NCBI GenBank assembly: GCA_963810915.1
Contig: CAWEPH010000006.1
Coordinates: 496,001-560,000 of the forward strand
Source: JAOUEA01 sp963810915
GTDB taxonomy: Bacteria; Actinomycetota; UBA4738; HRBIN12
Direction of reading: 5' to 3'
DNA: 64,000 nucleotides
The notes under the pieces are model-generated. The model saw nothing but the letters and a program-made list of their open reading frames with translations. It was not told the origin of the DNA and searched no databases. Both the position numbers and the translations under genes were made by a program. Shown piece by piece: positions 1 through 8,605 of the stretch (the stretch's first letter is position 1; every line of letters begins with the position of its first letter).

Positions 1-322
1 CGGCGCCGGTCACGGCCCTCGCCGCCTCGGCCATCGAGGCGCCCGCCAAGATGGGCAAGAGGCCGGCGTCGGCCGGCTCGAGGGATGGCCGCAGCACGAC
101 GCTGAACAGGAGGGCGGCACCCGGCCGATCCTCCCACGACCGCCCGAGTCGGCCCTGGCCGTCCGTCTGGTGGCCGGTGGCCGCGAGCGTCCACTCGGGC
201 GCACCGGCTTCCGCTCGGGCCCGGGCCGCCGCGTTGGTGGAGCCGGTAGTCTCATCCCACTGCGCGGGAGCCGCGCATCCCGCGGCCACGAGCACGCGTT
301 CCAGATCGGCCGTCGTCGTCAT
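1..322 (-). CDS. birA: Biotin--[acetyl-CoA-carboxylase] ligase, N-terminal part (cut by window edge)
   Basis: About 107 residues are present, starting at ATG 322 and running off the window edge. The catalytic domain of biotin protein ligase begins almost at once: TGSTN near residue 26, then GQGRLGRSW (the biotin/ATP loop, GRGRRGRxW in E. coli) and a conserved FSVVLRP strand. There is no N-terminal helix-turn-helix domain, so this is a monofunctional ligase and not a repressor. It would activate biotin and attach it to the carrier lysine of the acyl-CoA carboxylase encoded divergently 39 bp away, so enzyme and substrate sit side by side. The reading was translated by hand because the ORF has no stop inside the window. 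Family assignment is confident. Confidence 0.88.
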   Translation of the reverse strand, partial: MTTTADLERVLVAAGCAAPAQWDETTGSTNAAARARAEAGAPEWTLAATGHQTDGQGRLGRSWEDRPGAALLFSVVLRPSLEPADAGLLPILAGASMAEAARAVTGA

Positions 323-361
323 TTGACTCCCCCTCGGAGTCCGGAGAGTATCGCGAACCAC

Positions 362-2086
362 GTGAAACCCAAGGTCTTGATCGCGAACCGAGGCGAGATC
401 GCGGTGCGGATCATCCGCACCTGCCGCGAGCTCGGCATCCCCAGCGTCGCCGTCTACTCCGATGCCGACCGCGACGCCCTCCACGTGCAGATGGCCGATC
501 AGGCGTTCCGGATCGGACCCGCGCTCGCCTCAGCGTCCTACCTCTCCATCCCGGCGATCGTCGAGGCAGCGCTCCGCGCGAAAGCGACGCTCGTGCACCC
601 GGGCTACGGGTTCCTGGCCGAGCGCGCCCAGTTCGCCAGCGCCGTGACCGAGGCAGGGATGACCTTCGTCGGCCCGAGCGCCGAGGCGATCGAGATCATG
701 GGCGACAAGGCCGCCGCGCGGCGCGCGGCCGATGCGAGCGGGATGCCGATCGTGCCGGGGACCTCCGAGCCCGTGGATCTGCGTGCCGCGCGCAAGCGGG
801 CGGAGCGCATCGGATTCCCCCTCCTCGTGAAGGCGGCGTTCGGCGGAGGCGGCAAGGGCATGCACGTGGTGCGGGACGCCGGCCACCTGGAGGAGTCCCT
901 CAAGCGGGCCGCCCGCGAGGCCCAGTCCTATTTCGGCCGCCCCGAGGTCTTCCTGGAGCGCTACGTCGACCGCGCGCACCACGTGGAGGCGCAGGTGCTC
1001 GCCGACACCCACGGCAACGTGCACTTCCTGGGCGAGCGCGATTGCTCGGTGCAGCGCCGGCACCAGAAGCTGGTCGAGGAGACCCCGTCTCCGGTGATGG
1101 ACGGCACCCTGCGCGAGCGGTTCCGCGAGGCGGCGATCGAGCTCACGCGCGCGTCGGGCTACGTCAACGCCGGCACGATCGAGTGCATCGTCGACGAGGA
1201 CGGGTCCTTCTACTTCCTGGAGATGAACACGCGGCTGCAGGTGGAGCACACCGTCACGGAGATGGTGACCGGTCTCGACATCGTCGCGCTCCAGTTGGCG
1301 GTGGCCCAGGGAGAGACGATCAGCCACCTCGATCCCCAGCCCCGTGGGCACGCGATCCAATGTCGCATCAACGCGGAGGACCCGGGCCGGAACTTCCTCC
1401 CGGGACCGGGACGCATCACCCGCTACCGGGAGCCCGGAGGGCCGTTCGTGCGGACCGATTCGGGCGTCGAGGAGGGCGGTGAGGTTCCCGGCGACTACGA
1501 CTCGATGTTCGCGAAGCTGATCGCGTTCGGCGGGGACCGCGAGCAGGCCCGCCGGCGCATGCTGCGCGCCCTCGAGGAGTTCGAGGTCGAGGGCGTGCCC
1601 ACGACGATCCCGGTCCATCGCTGGATCCTGTCCTCGAAGGAGTTCCGGGCCGGGACGGCGACCACCACGTGGCTCGAACGGGCGCTGGTGGGCGCCGACC
1701 TGCCCGCACAGGTGGATCTGCAGCCGGCCCCGTCGGGCCCCCAACCGGCGCGGCCCGCGGACCTCCTCGTCGAGGTCGACGGCCGCAGGGTGCCGGTGCG
1801 CGTCTTCGACGAGCGGCGGGATCTGGCGCCGAAGCCCCCCGCCGCCCACGATGTGCACCACGGGGGCCACGTGCACGGCGTGGTCCAAGCGCCGATGCAG
1901 GGCACGATCTTGAAGGTCCTGGTGGAGAAGGGACAGGCGATCGAGGCCGGCGACGTGATCTGCATCCTGGAGGCGATGAAGATGGAGAACCACATCGCGT
2001 CCAACCGTGAGGGCGAGGTCACCGAGCTGCCGATCCGCGTCGGACAGGTCGTGGAGACCGGTCAGACGCTCGCCGTCATCGACTGA
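362..2086 (+). CDS. accA: Acyl-CoA carboxylase alpha subunit: biotin carboxylase fused to biotin carrier domain
   Basis: A 574-residue protein from GTG 362; the frame stays open upstream, but the family start MKPKVLIANRGEIAVRI fixes this GTG. Order of domains: biotin carboxylase N-domain, ATP-grasp with the glycine loop GGGGKGMHVV, the ERDCSVQRRHQK and EMNTRLQVEHTVTE motifs, biotin carboxylase C-domain, a low-complexity Pro/His linker, then a biotinyl domain with EAMKMENH (carrier Lys about 540). It carboxylates biotin with ATP and bicarbonate. A separate carboxyltransferase beta subunit, not in this window, passes CO2 to acetyl- or propionyl-CoA. The length fits actinobacterial AccA proteins (about 590). 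Next to birA; with the mutase at 6213 and 28234 it could supply methylmalonyl-CoA. Its last 11 bases overlap the convergent kinase gene. Confidence 0.93.
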   Translation: MKPKVLIANRGEIAVRIIRTCRELGIPSVAVYSDADRDALHVQMADQAFRIGPALASASYLSIPAIVEAALRAKATLVHPGYGFLAERAQFASAVTEAGMTFVGPSAEAIEIMGDKAAARRAADASGMPIVPGTSEPVDLRAARKRAERIGFPLLVKAAFGGGGKGMHVVRDAGHLEESLKRAAREAQSYFGRPEVFLERYVDRAHHVEAQVLADTHGNVHFLGERDCSVQRRHQKLVEETPSPVMDGTLRERFREAAIELTRASGYVNAGTIECIVDEDGSFYFLEMNTRLQVEHTVTEMVTGLDIVALQLAVAQGETISHLDPQPRGHAIQCRINAEDPGRNFLPGPGRITRYREPGGPFVRTDSGVEEGGEVPGDYDSMFAKLIAFGGDREQARRRMLRALEEFEVEGVPTTIPVHRWILSSKEFRAGTATTTWLERALVGADLPAQVDLQPAPSGPQPARPADLLVEVDGRRVPVRVFDERRDLAPKPPAAHDVHHGGHVHGVVQAPMQGTILKVLVEKGQAIEAGDVICILEAMKMENHIASNREGEVTELPIRVGQVVETGQTLAVID

Positions 2087-3542
2087 GGGCTTCCTCGATC
2101 CTCTCGTCCTGCGGGCCCTCCGCCTGCGGGGGCGTGGACGGGACGAACAGGGCGAACGCCGATCCCTCGCCGTCCGAACGCGCGAGCCAGAGCCTGCCCC
2201 CGATCGACTCCGCCATCCGGCTGCAGATGTAGAGCCCGAGCCCGGTGCCGCCCACGCGACGCGTGGCCGACTGGTCGACCTGGAAGAAGCGCTCGAAGAT
2301 GCGCTCCTGCGCGTCCTCCGGGATCCCGGCCCCCTCGTCCGCGACGCTCAGCACCACGCCGTTCACGGCGGGCTCCGCGCTCACCGTGACGCGCGTGTCG
2401 GGCGGTGCGTACTTGAGCGCGTTCTCGACGAGGTTCGACAGGATCTGGTGGAGCTTGCCCTCGTCGGTGAGCATCGGATGCACGCTGTCCGGGACCCGCA
2501 CGTCGAACGTGTGCCCGTGCGCGCGCGGACGCAGCTCGTCCACCACCTGGCCGACGAGCCGGTCGAGCGGGACCGAGCTCAGCGCCAGCGGCTCCACGTG
2601 CGCCTCCAGGCGACCCACCACGAGGAGCTGCTCGATCAACCTGCGCAACCGATCGCTCTGACGGTCTGCGGCCTCCAGGAACGATCGCCGCTGGTCGTCG
2701 GGGAGGTCGTCCGCGAGCTGCAGCATCGTCTTGATGTAGCCCTGGACCGAGGTGAGCGGGGTCCGCAGCTCGTGGGACACGACGGCCACGAACTCGTCCT
2801 TCAGACGGTTGAGCTCCTTCTCCTGGTCGAGCGAACCCTGCAGGCGCTGTGCCAGGGCCGCGTTCTCGAGCGCGAGCCTCGTCCCCCACCACACGGCGAT
2901 GGCCGGTGCCGCGGCCAGCGGAACGAGCCAGAGCGAGACGTCCGCCGCCGCGACGACCACGGGCGCGAGGGCCACCAGGGGCAGGGTGGCCTGCGCCTGG
3001 AAGAACAGGTCCTTCGAGATGTACGGCCAGAACGGCACGTCCTGGGTGAGGCATACGGCGATGTCCGTGATCACCGTGTTGAGGACGAAGAAGACCACCG
3101 CGGCCACCAGGAACGGCACGAGCGCGCCGTTGCCCAGCGACGGACCGCCGCCCAGCGCCTCGTAGATCGTGCCGGCGAGCCCGAGCGAGAGCGCGTACTG
3201 GCCCACGTTGAAAGCCGCCCTGCGGACGCTCTTGCGGACGATGAGGTCGGCGATCACGGAGGCGAAGACCTGCACGATCACCGCCGCGGGGGTGCCGAAC
3301 CCGATCAGGAGCGCGAACGCGAACGTCGTGGAGGCCGTGAGCTCGTCCACCTCGCCTCCCCGTCGCGGCACCGAGATCGGGAAGACCTCCCCCACGAGCA
3401 GCAGGAGCGCGAAGAGCCAGAACCCGCGTCCCTGCGAGGCGACGTGCAGCTGCGCCGAGGCCGCGAACAGGAACACCAACGAGCCGCCCGTCACCGTGAC
3501 GAGCGCGAGATAGGCATCCAGGAATCGGAAACGCGTCGACAT
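2076..3542 (-). CDS. Membrane sensor histidine kinase (orphan)
   Basis: A 488-residue protein. Residues 1-220 hold about six to eight hydrophobic segments without a large extracellular loop. A short coiled linker follows, then the HisKA H-box FVAVVSHELRTPLTS (phospho-acceptor His about 257), the N-box LVENALKYAP, G1 DEGAGIP, F-box FERFFQ and G2 GTGLGLYI of the HATPase domain. It should autophosphorylate in response to a membrane or intracellular cue. No response regulator lies beside it, so it is an orphan kinase in this window. GGAGG directly abuts the ATG, which is too close for a normal ribosome site, so a slightly internal start is possible. The stop overlaps the end of the convergent carboxylase gene by 11 bp. 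Confidence 0.85.
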   Translation of the reverse strand: MSTRFRFLDAYLALVTVTGGSLVFLFAASAQLHVASQGRGFWLFALLLLVGEVFPISVPRRGGEVDELTASTTFAFALLIGFGTPAAVIVQVFASVIADLIVRKSVRRAAFNVGQYALSLGLAGTIYEALGGGPSLGNGALVPFLVAAVVFFVLNTVITDIAVCLTQDVPFWPYISKDLFFQAQATLPLVALAPVVVAAADVSLWLVPLAAAPAIAVWWGTRLALENAALAQRLQGSLDQEKELNRLKDEFVAVVSHELRTPLTSVQGYIKTMLQLADDLPDDQRRSFLEAADRQSDRLRRLIEQLLVVGRLEAHVEPLALSSVPLDRLVGQVVDELRPRAHGHTFDVRVPDSVHPMLTDEGKLHQILSNLVENALKYAPPDTRVTVSAEPAVNGVVLSVADEGAGIPEDAQERIFERFFQVDQSATRRVGGTGLGLYICSRMAESIGGRLWLARSDGEGSAFALFVPSTPPQAEGPQDERIEEALSR

Positions 3543-3590
3543 CCTCCAGGAGTCTTCGGCCGGTGCGGCGGTCGACCGAAGGGCCGGAGG

Positions 3591-4451
3591 TTAGATGTGG
3601 CGCTGCAGGAAGCTCCTCACGGTGGCGACATAGGCCGCGGGCTCCTCCACGAACGCCATATGCGCGCTGTGCTCGAAGATGGCCAGCTCCGCGCCGTCGA
3701 TGCCCGCCGCGATCGCTTCGGCGGCCTCCGCCGTGCATGCGCGATCGTGGCGACCGGCGAGGACGAGGGTCGGCGCGCGGACCAGCTCGAGCCGGTCCTC
3801 CACCTCGATGCCGCCGAACCCCGTGGCGGCCGCGTGCCTGAGGACGGCGGGCGCGTACACGGCGTTCTCCGTGTCGGCGATGTAGCCGGCGATCCGCGGG
3901 TCGAGCGGGTCGGCGAAATGGAACGGCATCTGATCCGCCATCAACCGCGCGAACTCCTCCTCCGTCTGGACGTGCGGTTCGCGCGCCCAGGAGGCGGCCA
4001 CCTGCTCGCGGAGCGAGGAAGGCTCGAAGCGCGAAAGGCTTCCCTCGACCGCGGGTCCCAGGAAGCGCAGCGAAGGAAGCCCGGCTGACACGATGACCTG
4101 CGAGGCCATGCCCGGGTAGTCCACCGCGTTCTGGAGGGCCACGAAGGCTCCGAAGGAGTGACCGAGCACCGCGTAGCGCTCAAGTCGGAGGGCCCGCGCC
4201 AGCATGATGACGTCCTGCGCATGACGCTCGAGCGTCCAGGTGGACTCCGGGCACGCCGCGGAGCGGCCGCACGCGCGAGCGTCCACCAGGAGCAGCGTGA
4301 AGCTGTCGCCGAGGGGATCGAGGTGATCCGCGAACTCGTGGTGGTCGAGGCCCGGACCTCCGTGCAGGACGAGGATCGGGTAGCCATGGCCGCGCTCCTC
4401 CACCCAGAGCGCGGTGTCGTCGATGCGGACCAGCCGCCCCCGCTCGGTCAC
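3591..4451 (-). CDS. Alpha/beta hydrolase, proline iminopeptidase-like
   Basis: A 286-residue protein from GTG 4451. The start is chosen because GTGA couples it to the npdG stop and because a beta-strand core begins just after it. It has the oxyanion motif LHGGPGLDHH, a nucleophile elbow GHSFGA, a late Asp (AGRHDRA) and the catalytic His in HSAHMAFVEEP, in the order typical of the S33 proline iminopeptidase/epoxide hydrolase group. The catalytic triad looks intact. The substrate cannot be read from sequence: peptidase, lactonase or esterase are all possible. Cytoplasmic, as no signal peptide is visible. Translational coupling suggests co-expression with the F420 reductase, but no direct metabolic link is evident. 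Confidence 0.78.
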   Translation of the reverse strand: MTERGRLVRIDDTALWVEERGHGYPILVLHGGPGLDHHEFADHLDPLGDSFTLLLVDARACGRSAACPESTWTLERHAQDVIMLARALRLERYAVLGHSFGAFVALQNAVDYPGMASQVIVSAGLPSLRFLGPAVEGSLSRFEPSSLREQVAASWAREPHVQTEEEFARLMADQMPFHFADPLDPRIAGYIADTENAVYAPAVLRHAAATGFGGIEVEDRLELVRAPTLVLAGRHDRACTAEAAEAIAAGIDGAELAIFEHSAHMAFVEEPAAYVATVRSFLQRHI

Positions 4452-5131
4452 GGCTTGCCCCAGGTCTCCCTCCCGGAGATGCGGAAGCCGGAGTCGTGGA
4501 CCTTGTAGCGACGGTTCACGCTGATCAACAGCGCCGTGATGGTCTCGGTCACGCGCGCCATCGACAGGTCGCCGCAATCAACCCAGCGCAGACCGGGGAT
4601 CTCCTCGAAGAGTCCCCCCACGACGTGCTTCGCCTCGGCATCGTCCCCGCAGAGCAGCACATCCGAGTCGATCGGACGACCCAGGTCCTGCAACGCGCTC
4701 GCCGCGATCGTGTGGAACCCCGCCACGACCCGCGGGCCGTGGCCCAGGATCGATCGGGCCTGTTCGGCCGCCGATCCGTCCCAGGGTCTGACGAGTTGCC
4801 ACGGGCGCCCTCCCACCGCCGTCGCGAGCGGGCTCGTGGCGTCCAAGACGATGGAACCGGGACGCACCGCCTCCTTGATCGATCGGCAGATGTCCGCCTG
4901 TGCCGCGAAGGGGACCGTCACGAACACGACGTCGGCGGCGTTGGCCGCGCCGGCGTTGTCGGTGCCATCGACGGTTGCGTGGCCGCCCAGCTCCTCGACG
5001 GCGCGGGCCCCGGCTTCGCCTCCACGCTCCGCCTCGCGGGAGCCGATCACCACGTGATGCCCCGCCGCGGCCAGGCGCAGAGAGATGCCGAAGCCCTCGG
5101 CCCCCGTCCCACCGATCACCGCGACGTCCAT
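4448..5131 (-). CDS. npdG: NADPH-dependent F420 reductase
   Basis: A 227-residue protein whose start ATG 5131 opens directly into the Rossmann loop IGGTGAEGFGISLRLAAAG, with GSRE at the end of beta-2, the usual NADP 2'-phosphate contact. Later motifs VTVPFAAQ and LDATSPL fit the NADPH:F420 oxidoreductase family, and the length matches that family (about 220). The enzyme moves hydride between NADPH and the deazaflavin F420, supplying F420H2 to reductases or, in reverse, NADPH. No F420 biosynthesis gene (cofC, fbiA, fbiB, fbiC) lies in this window, but its presence supports an F420-using actinobacterium. Its stop overlaps the GTG of the downstream hydrolase. Confidence 0.82.
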   Translation of the reverse strand: MDVAVIGGTGAEGFGISLRLAAAGHHVVIGSREAERGGEAGARAVEELGGHATVDGTDNAGAANAADVVFVTVPFAAQADICRSIKEAVRPGSIVLDATSPLATAVGGRPWQLVRPWDGSAAEQARSILGHGPRVVAGFHTIAASALQDLGRPIDSDVLLCGDDAEAKHVVGGLFEEIPGLRWVDCGDLSMARVTETITALLISVNRRYKVHDSGFRISGRETWGKP

Positions 5132-5173
5132 GGGCTGCAGCCTAACGGTCACGGATGGGAACCGGAAACGGTT

Positions 5174-5203
5174 GAGGGGTCGGGGCGAAGCCCCCGACCC
5201 CTC
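5174..5203 (-). terminator. GC-rich terminator-like hairpin after the DUF4397 gene
   Basis: A perfect 12-bp inverted repeat (arms 5174-5185 and 5192-5203) encloses a 6-base loop. It lies 32 bp past the stop of the DUF4397 gene. There is no U-tract on either strand. It shares the CGAAG/CUUCG loop seen in the hairpins at 57437 and 62232. Confidence 0.6.
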
Positions 5204-5235
5204 TGACCGCCGTGCGTCGGAACGTGTTCGAGGAC

Positions 5236-5910
5236 CTACCTCTGGCCGACCCAGACGGGGACGACCGCGAGATCGTAGCCGGCGGTCCCGTTGCCCCAGG
5301 CGTAGACCTGGTAGGCGTACCCGGCCTCGGTGTGCAGCGTGGCCGGTCCGATGACCGCCTTCGAGCTGCCGGGCAACGTCACCTTCACCCGGTAGTTGCC
5401 CTCCGGCACGTCGTACACGCGCTTGCCACCCCAGGCGAACTTGCTGCCGCTGTTCAGGCGCGAGCCGTTGGCCCACACGTTCACGGCCGGGGCCTCGGCG
5501 GCGTGACGGACCTGCAGGCGCACCGTGCCCTCGTCGACCCTCGACACGTCGTTCGCGAAGATCTTGAGGTTGGGCGTGCCCGAGGCGTTCAGGTTGGCGA
5601 CCACCGTGTAGTTGCGGCCGCCCGCCACCGTGGCGTCGGCCGCCAGGACCTCGGCCGAGCAGCTCGTGCCGGCCGCCACCACGCCGAGGTGATACGTGCC
5701 CGCCGGCAGCTTCACACCGGCCACGACCTCGCCGGGGTGGAAGTCGGTGATGGCCTTCGTCCCGTCCACGCAGACGTCCACGTCGAGACCGGGGATCCCG
5801 TGGACCACGTTGAGCATGGCCCTCGCGGATCCGGCCGAGGCCGTCCCCACACCGACGATCGTGAGCGCAGCCGTCAAGGCGACGACCAGCGTCAGCATCC
5901 GCTTCCGCAT
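5236..5910 (-). CDS. Secreted DUF4397-type protein with two tandem domains
   Basis: A 224-residue protein from ATG 5910, chosen for the strong upstream site AAGGAGGAGAG. A signal peptide is visible: MRKRML, a hydrophobic stretch of about 18 residues, then a small-residue cleavage region near TASAGS. The mature part holds two similar beta-rich repeats (about residues 30-120 and 125-224). The first has VHGIPGLDVDVCVDG and the second VRHAAEAPAVNVWANG, each followed by a PAGTYHL or PEGNYRV strand, which is the pattern of DUF4397. The function of this family is not established; members are usually surface or extracellular. No sorting motif or C-terminal anchor is seen. A short C-run/G-run inverted repeat sits in the 5' leader around 5928-5941. 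Confidence 0.75.
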   Translation of the reverse strand: MRKRMLTLVVALTAALTIVGVGTASAGSARAMLNVVHGIPGLDVDVCVDGTKAITDFHPGEVVAGVKLPAGTYHLGVVAAGTSCSAEVLAADATVAGGRNYTVVANLNASGTPNLKIFANDVSRVDEGTVRLQVRHAAEAPAVNVWANGSRLNSGSKFAWGGKRVYDVPEGNYRVKVTLPGSSKAVIGPATLHTEAGYAYQVYAWGNGTAGYDLAVVPVWVGQR

Positions 5911-6046
5911 CGCTCTCCTCCTTCCATCCCCCCTCAGGGGGAACTCGTTGTGGAGCCCATCCGCACCCGACATGGGTCCGGTTCACGATCCCGGGTTCTT
6001 GCATGGGTTCTGCCATGATCCGGCCACGGGTAGGGTGTGGGCCGCC

Positions 6047-6208
6047 ATGCCGCAGTTCGCGACCGACCTCATCGAACTCGCGGTCGGCGTGGTGTGCCTA
6101 GGCGTGATGGCGACGACGTGGCGCCGCGGCCTCCGGGTCGTGGCCGTCGTCTTCGCCGCGGCGGGGATCGCGGCCGTGGCGCACGCCGTCTGGTCGATGG
6201 CGACGTAG
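6047..6208 (+). CDS. Small membrane protein, 53 aa (hypothetical)
   Basis: A short frame from ATG 6047 encodes MPQFATDLIEL followed by two hydrophobic segments separated by TTWRRGLR, which would give a two-helix hairpin in the membrane. The frame is open further upstream, but the upstream part is Pro/His-rich and unlike protein. A ribosome site is weak. The stop falls 4 bp before the convergent mutase stop, so the frame fits neatly into the gap. I do not recognise a family. Confidence 0.45.
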   Translation: MPQFATDLIELAVGVVCLGVMATTWRRGLRVVAVVFAAAGIAAVAHAVWSMAT

Positions 6209-6212
6209 CGGC

Positions 6213-7799
6213 TCAGAAGGTGGGGCGGTACTCCCCGAAGACGCCGCGCAAGACGTCCGAAACCTCGCCGAGGGTGGCGCGCACGCGCAGGGCCGCCTTC
6301 ATCGGCGGCAAGACGTTGGCCGTGCCGCTCGCGGCCTCCCCCACCCCGCGCAGGGCGCGATCCACCGCGCCCTGATCCCGCGCCGCGCGCAACGCCCGCA
6401 CGCGGTCGGCCTGCTTCGCCGTCTCCTCTTCGGTCACGCGATGCAGTTCGATCGCCTTCTCCTGCGGGTCGACGAATCGATTCACACCCACCACGACCCG
6501 ATCCCCCGACTCGATGCGCTGTTGGATCCGGAACGCGGCCTCGTGGATCTCGTCCTGCACGTAGCCCGCCTCGATCGCGCGCACCGCGCCGCCCATCGCG
6601 TCGATCTCCTCGATGTAACCCTGTGCTCGGCGTTCGAGCTCGACGGTCAGCGCCTCCACGAAGTAGGAGCCGGCGAGCGGGTCGGCGGTCTCCACGACTC
6701 CCGTCTCGTACCCGATGATCTGCTGCGTGCGGAGCGCGATCGTGGCGCTGTGCTCGGTCGGGAGGGCGAGCGCCTCGTCGAAGGCGTTGGTGTGCAGCGA
6801 TTGGGTGCCGCCGAGGACGGCCGCGAGCGCCTCGAGGGCGGTGCGCACGATGTTGACCTCCGGCTGCTGCGCGGTGAGGGTGGCGCCCCCCGTCTGCGTG
6901 TGGAACCGCAGCATCAGGCTCCGCGGGTCCTTCGCGCCGAAACGCTCCGCCATGATCGCCGACCACAGGCGACGCGCCGCGCGGAACTTCGCGATCTCCT
7001 CGAAGAACTGCATGTGGCACGCGAAGAAGAACGACAGGCGCGGCGCGAAATCGTCCACCGCGAGTCCGGCGTCCAGCGCCGCCTGCACGTACGCGATGCC
7101 GTCGGCGAGCGTGAACGCGATCTCCTGGGCGGCGGTCGAGCCGGCCTCGCGCATGTGGTACCCGCTGATCGAGATCGTGTTCCATCTCGGGACGTGCTCT
7201 CCGCAATATGCGAAGAGGTCGGTGATGAGCCGCATCGACGGTACCGGCGGGTAGATGTACGTGCCGCGCGCCGCGTACTCCTTGAGGATGTCGTTCTGCA
7301 CCGTGCCGCTGATCCGCGAGGCGTCGACGCCCTGTCCCTCAGCCACGAGCTCGTAGAGGAGCAGCAGGATCGGGGCCGTCGCGTTGATCGTCATGGAGGT
7401 CGACACACGGTCGAGCGGGATGCCCTCGAACAGGCGGGCCATGTCCTCGACGGAGTCGATCGCGACGCCCGTCTTGCCGACCTCGCCCTCCGCACGGGGG
7501 TGATCGGAATCGAGGCCCATCTGGGTCGGGAGGTCGAAGGCGACGGAGAGCCCCGTCTGGCCCTGCTCGAGGAGGTAGCGGAAGCGCGCGTTGGTCTCGT
7601 CTGCAGTGGCCATGCCCGCGTACTGGCGCATCGTCCAGAGCCGGTCGCGATACATGCCTGGATAGATCCCGCGGGTGTACGGCGAGCCTCCGGGCATCCC
7701 CAAGTCGCGGGCCGGATCGAAGTCGAGCGAGGCGAGGTCTTCTGCGGTGTAGAGGGGCTGCAGTTCGATGCCCGAATCCGTGCGGCGCTCGTCGCTCAT
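6213..7799 (-). CDS. mutA: Methylmalonyl-CoA mutase, large (substrate-binding) subunit
   Basis: A 528-residue TIM-barrel part of an acyl-CoA mutase, without its cobalamin domain; that domain is a separate gene at 28234-28638. Key residues of the P. shermanii enzyme are present at matching spacing. WTMRQYAG gives Thr56, Arg58 and Tyr60 (equivalent to T85, R87, Y89), and Arg178 lies exactly 118 residues after Tyr60, as R207 does after Y89. ISGYHMREAG holds the active-site His. The Tyr/Arg pair is the methylmalonyl-type signature; isobutyryl-type mutases carry Phe/Gln. It isomerises methylmalonyl-CoA to succinyl-CoA with adenosylcobalamin. It is divergent from the methyltransferase gene, 58 bp apart. 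No meaB chaperone is nearby. Confidence 0.92.
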   Translation of the reverse strand: MSDERRTDSGIELQPLYTAEDLASLDFDPARDLGMPGGSPYTRGIYPGMYRDRLWTMRQYAGMATADETNARFRYLLEQGQTGLSVAFDLPTQMGLDSDHPRAEGEVGKTGVAIDSVEDMARLFEGIPLDRVSTSMTINATAPILLLLYELVAEGQGVDASRISGTVQNDILKEYAARGTYIYPPVPSMRLITDLFAYCGEHVPRWNTISISGYHMREAGSTAAQEIAFTLADGIAYVQAALDAGLAVDDFAPRLSFFFACHMQFFEEIAKFRAARRLWSAIMAERFGAKDPRSLMLRFHTQTGGATLTAQQPEVNIVRTALEALAAVLGGTQSLHTNAFDEALALPTEHSATIALRTQQIIGYETGVVETADPLAGSYFVEALTVELERRAQGYIEEIDAMGGAVRAIEAGYVQDEIHEAAFRIQQRIESGDRVVVGVNRFVDPQEKAIELHRVTEEETAKQADRVRALRAARDQGAVDRALRGVGEAASGTANVLPPMKAALRVRATLGEVSDVLRGVFGEYRPTF

Positions 7800-7857
7800 C
7801 GCCTCAGCCTAATGCCCGGGCTCGGGCGAGCGCGCCGTCACACGCTAGGGTGAACCG

Positions 7858-8496
7858 ATGGATATCACCGACCCCCGCATCGATGCCTATCTCCGATCCC
7901 TGCAGGCCCGCCACGACGAGGAGGTCCTCCTCGAGATGGAGACGGAGGGCGCGCGCCGCGGCTTCCCCATCGTCGGGCGCAACGTGGGCGTGACGCTGGA
8001 GCTGCTCGCGCGCTCCGTCCAAGCGCGCACCGTGTTCGAGCTGGGCTCCGGCTTCGGCTATTCCGCGTACTGGTTCGCGCGGGCGGTGGGTCCCGAGGGC
8101 GAGGTCCACTGCACCGACGGCGACCCCGAGAACGAGGTGGCCGCTGCCGGCTACCTCGCACGGGCGGGGATGGTGGACCGGATCCGCTTCCACGTCGGCG
8201 ACGCCGTCACGTTGCTCGGGGAGACCTCCGGCGAGTTCGACGTCGTCTACGACGACATCGACAAACACGGCTACCCGGATGCCTGGCGTGCCGCGCGCAC
8301 GCGGATCCGCCTCGGCGGCCTCTACATCTGCGACAACGTGCTCTGGTCGGGGCGCGTGCCGCCGGACGGGGAGGAACCCGATGCGCTCACGGACGCGATA
8401 CGCGAACACAACGCGGCGATCGCCGCCGACGAGCACTTCATCTCGTCGATCCTCCCGATCCGCGACGGCGTGATGGTGGCGCTCCGCATCGCCTGA
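7858..8496 (+). CDS. SAM-dependent O-methyltransferase, caffeoyl-CoA/TrmR-like
   Basis: A 212-residue class I methyltransferase. Motif I is FELGSGFGYSAYW (about residues 60-72). An acidic DGD ends beta-2, and YDDIDKHGYPDAW carries the metal-binding acids typical of the cation-dependent family 3 O-methyltransferases. ICDNVLWSGRV is the family loop before the last strands. Related proteins methylate catechols, small phenolics or 5-hydroxyuridine in tRNA. The sequence alone does not choose between these. It stands alone, divergent from the mutase. Confidence 0.8.
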   Translation: MDITDPRIDAYLRSLQARHDEEVLLEMETEGARRGFPIVGRNVGVTLELLARSVQARTVFELGSGFGYSAYWFARAVGPEGEVHCTDGDPENEVAAAGYLARAGMVDRIRFHVGDAVTLLGETSGEFDVVYDDIDKHGYPDAWRAARTRIRLGGLYICDNVLWSGRVPPDGEEPDALTDAIREHNAAIAADEHFISSILPIRDGVMVALRIA

Positions 8497-8605
8497 TCCT
8501 GCCGCGTCCGAGGGTGGACGTTCCGGAGTAGACTCCGCGCGGCCTGCTGGACGCTCCGGTTAGCGAGTGCGGAACCGGGCGCGATAGATTGGGAGCGATC
8601 CGATC

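Noticed and set aside
10..255. Minus-strand 81-residue frame near the left edge
   Set aside because: It is in the wrong frame. The real minus-strand frame here is the biotin ligase, which lacks a stop inside the window.
2007..4088. Long plus-strand frame opposite the histidine kinase and hydrolase
   Set aside because: Its product is Arg/Asp/His/Glu-rich with no fold motifs, while both minus-strand genes under it have complete family motifs. It is a high-GC shadow frame.
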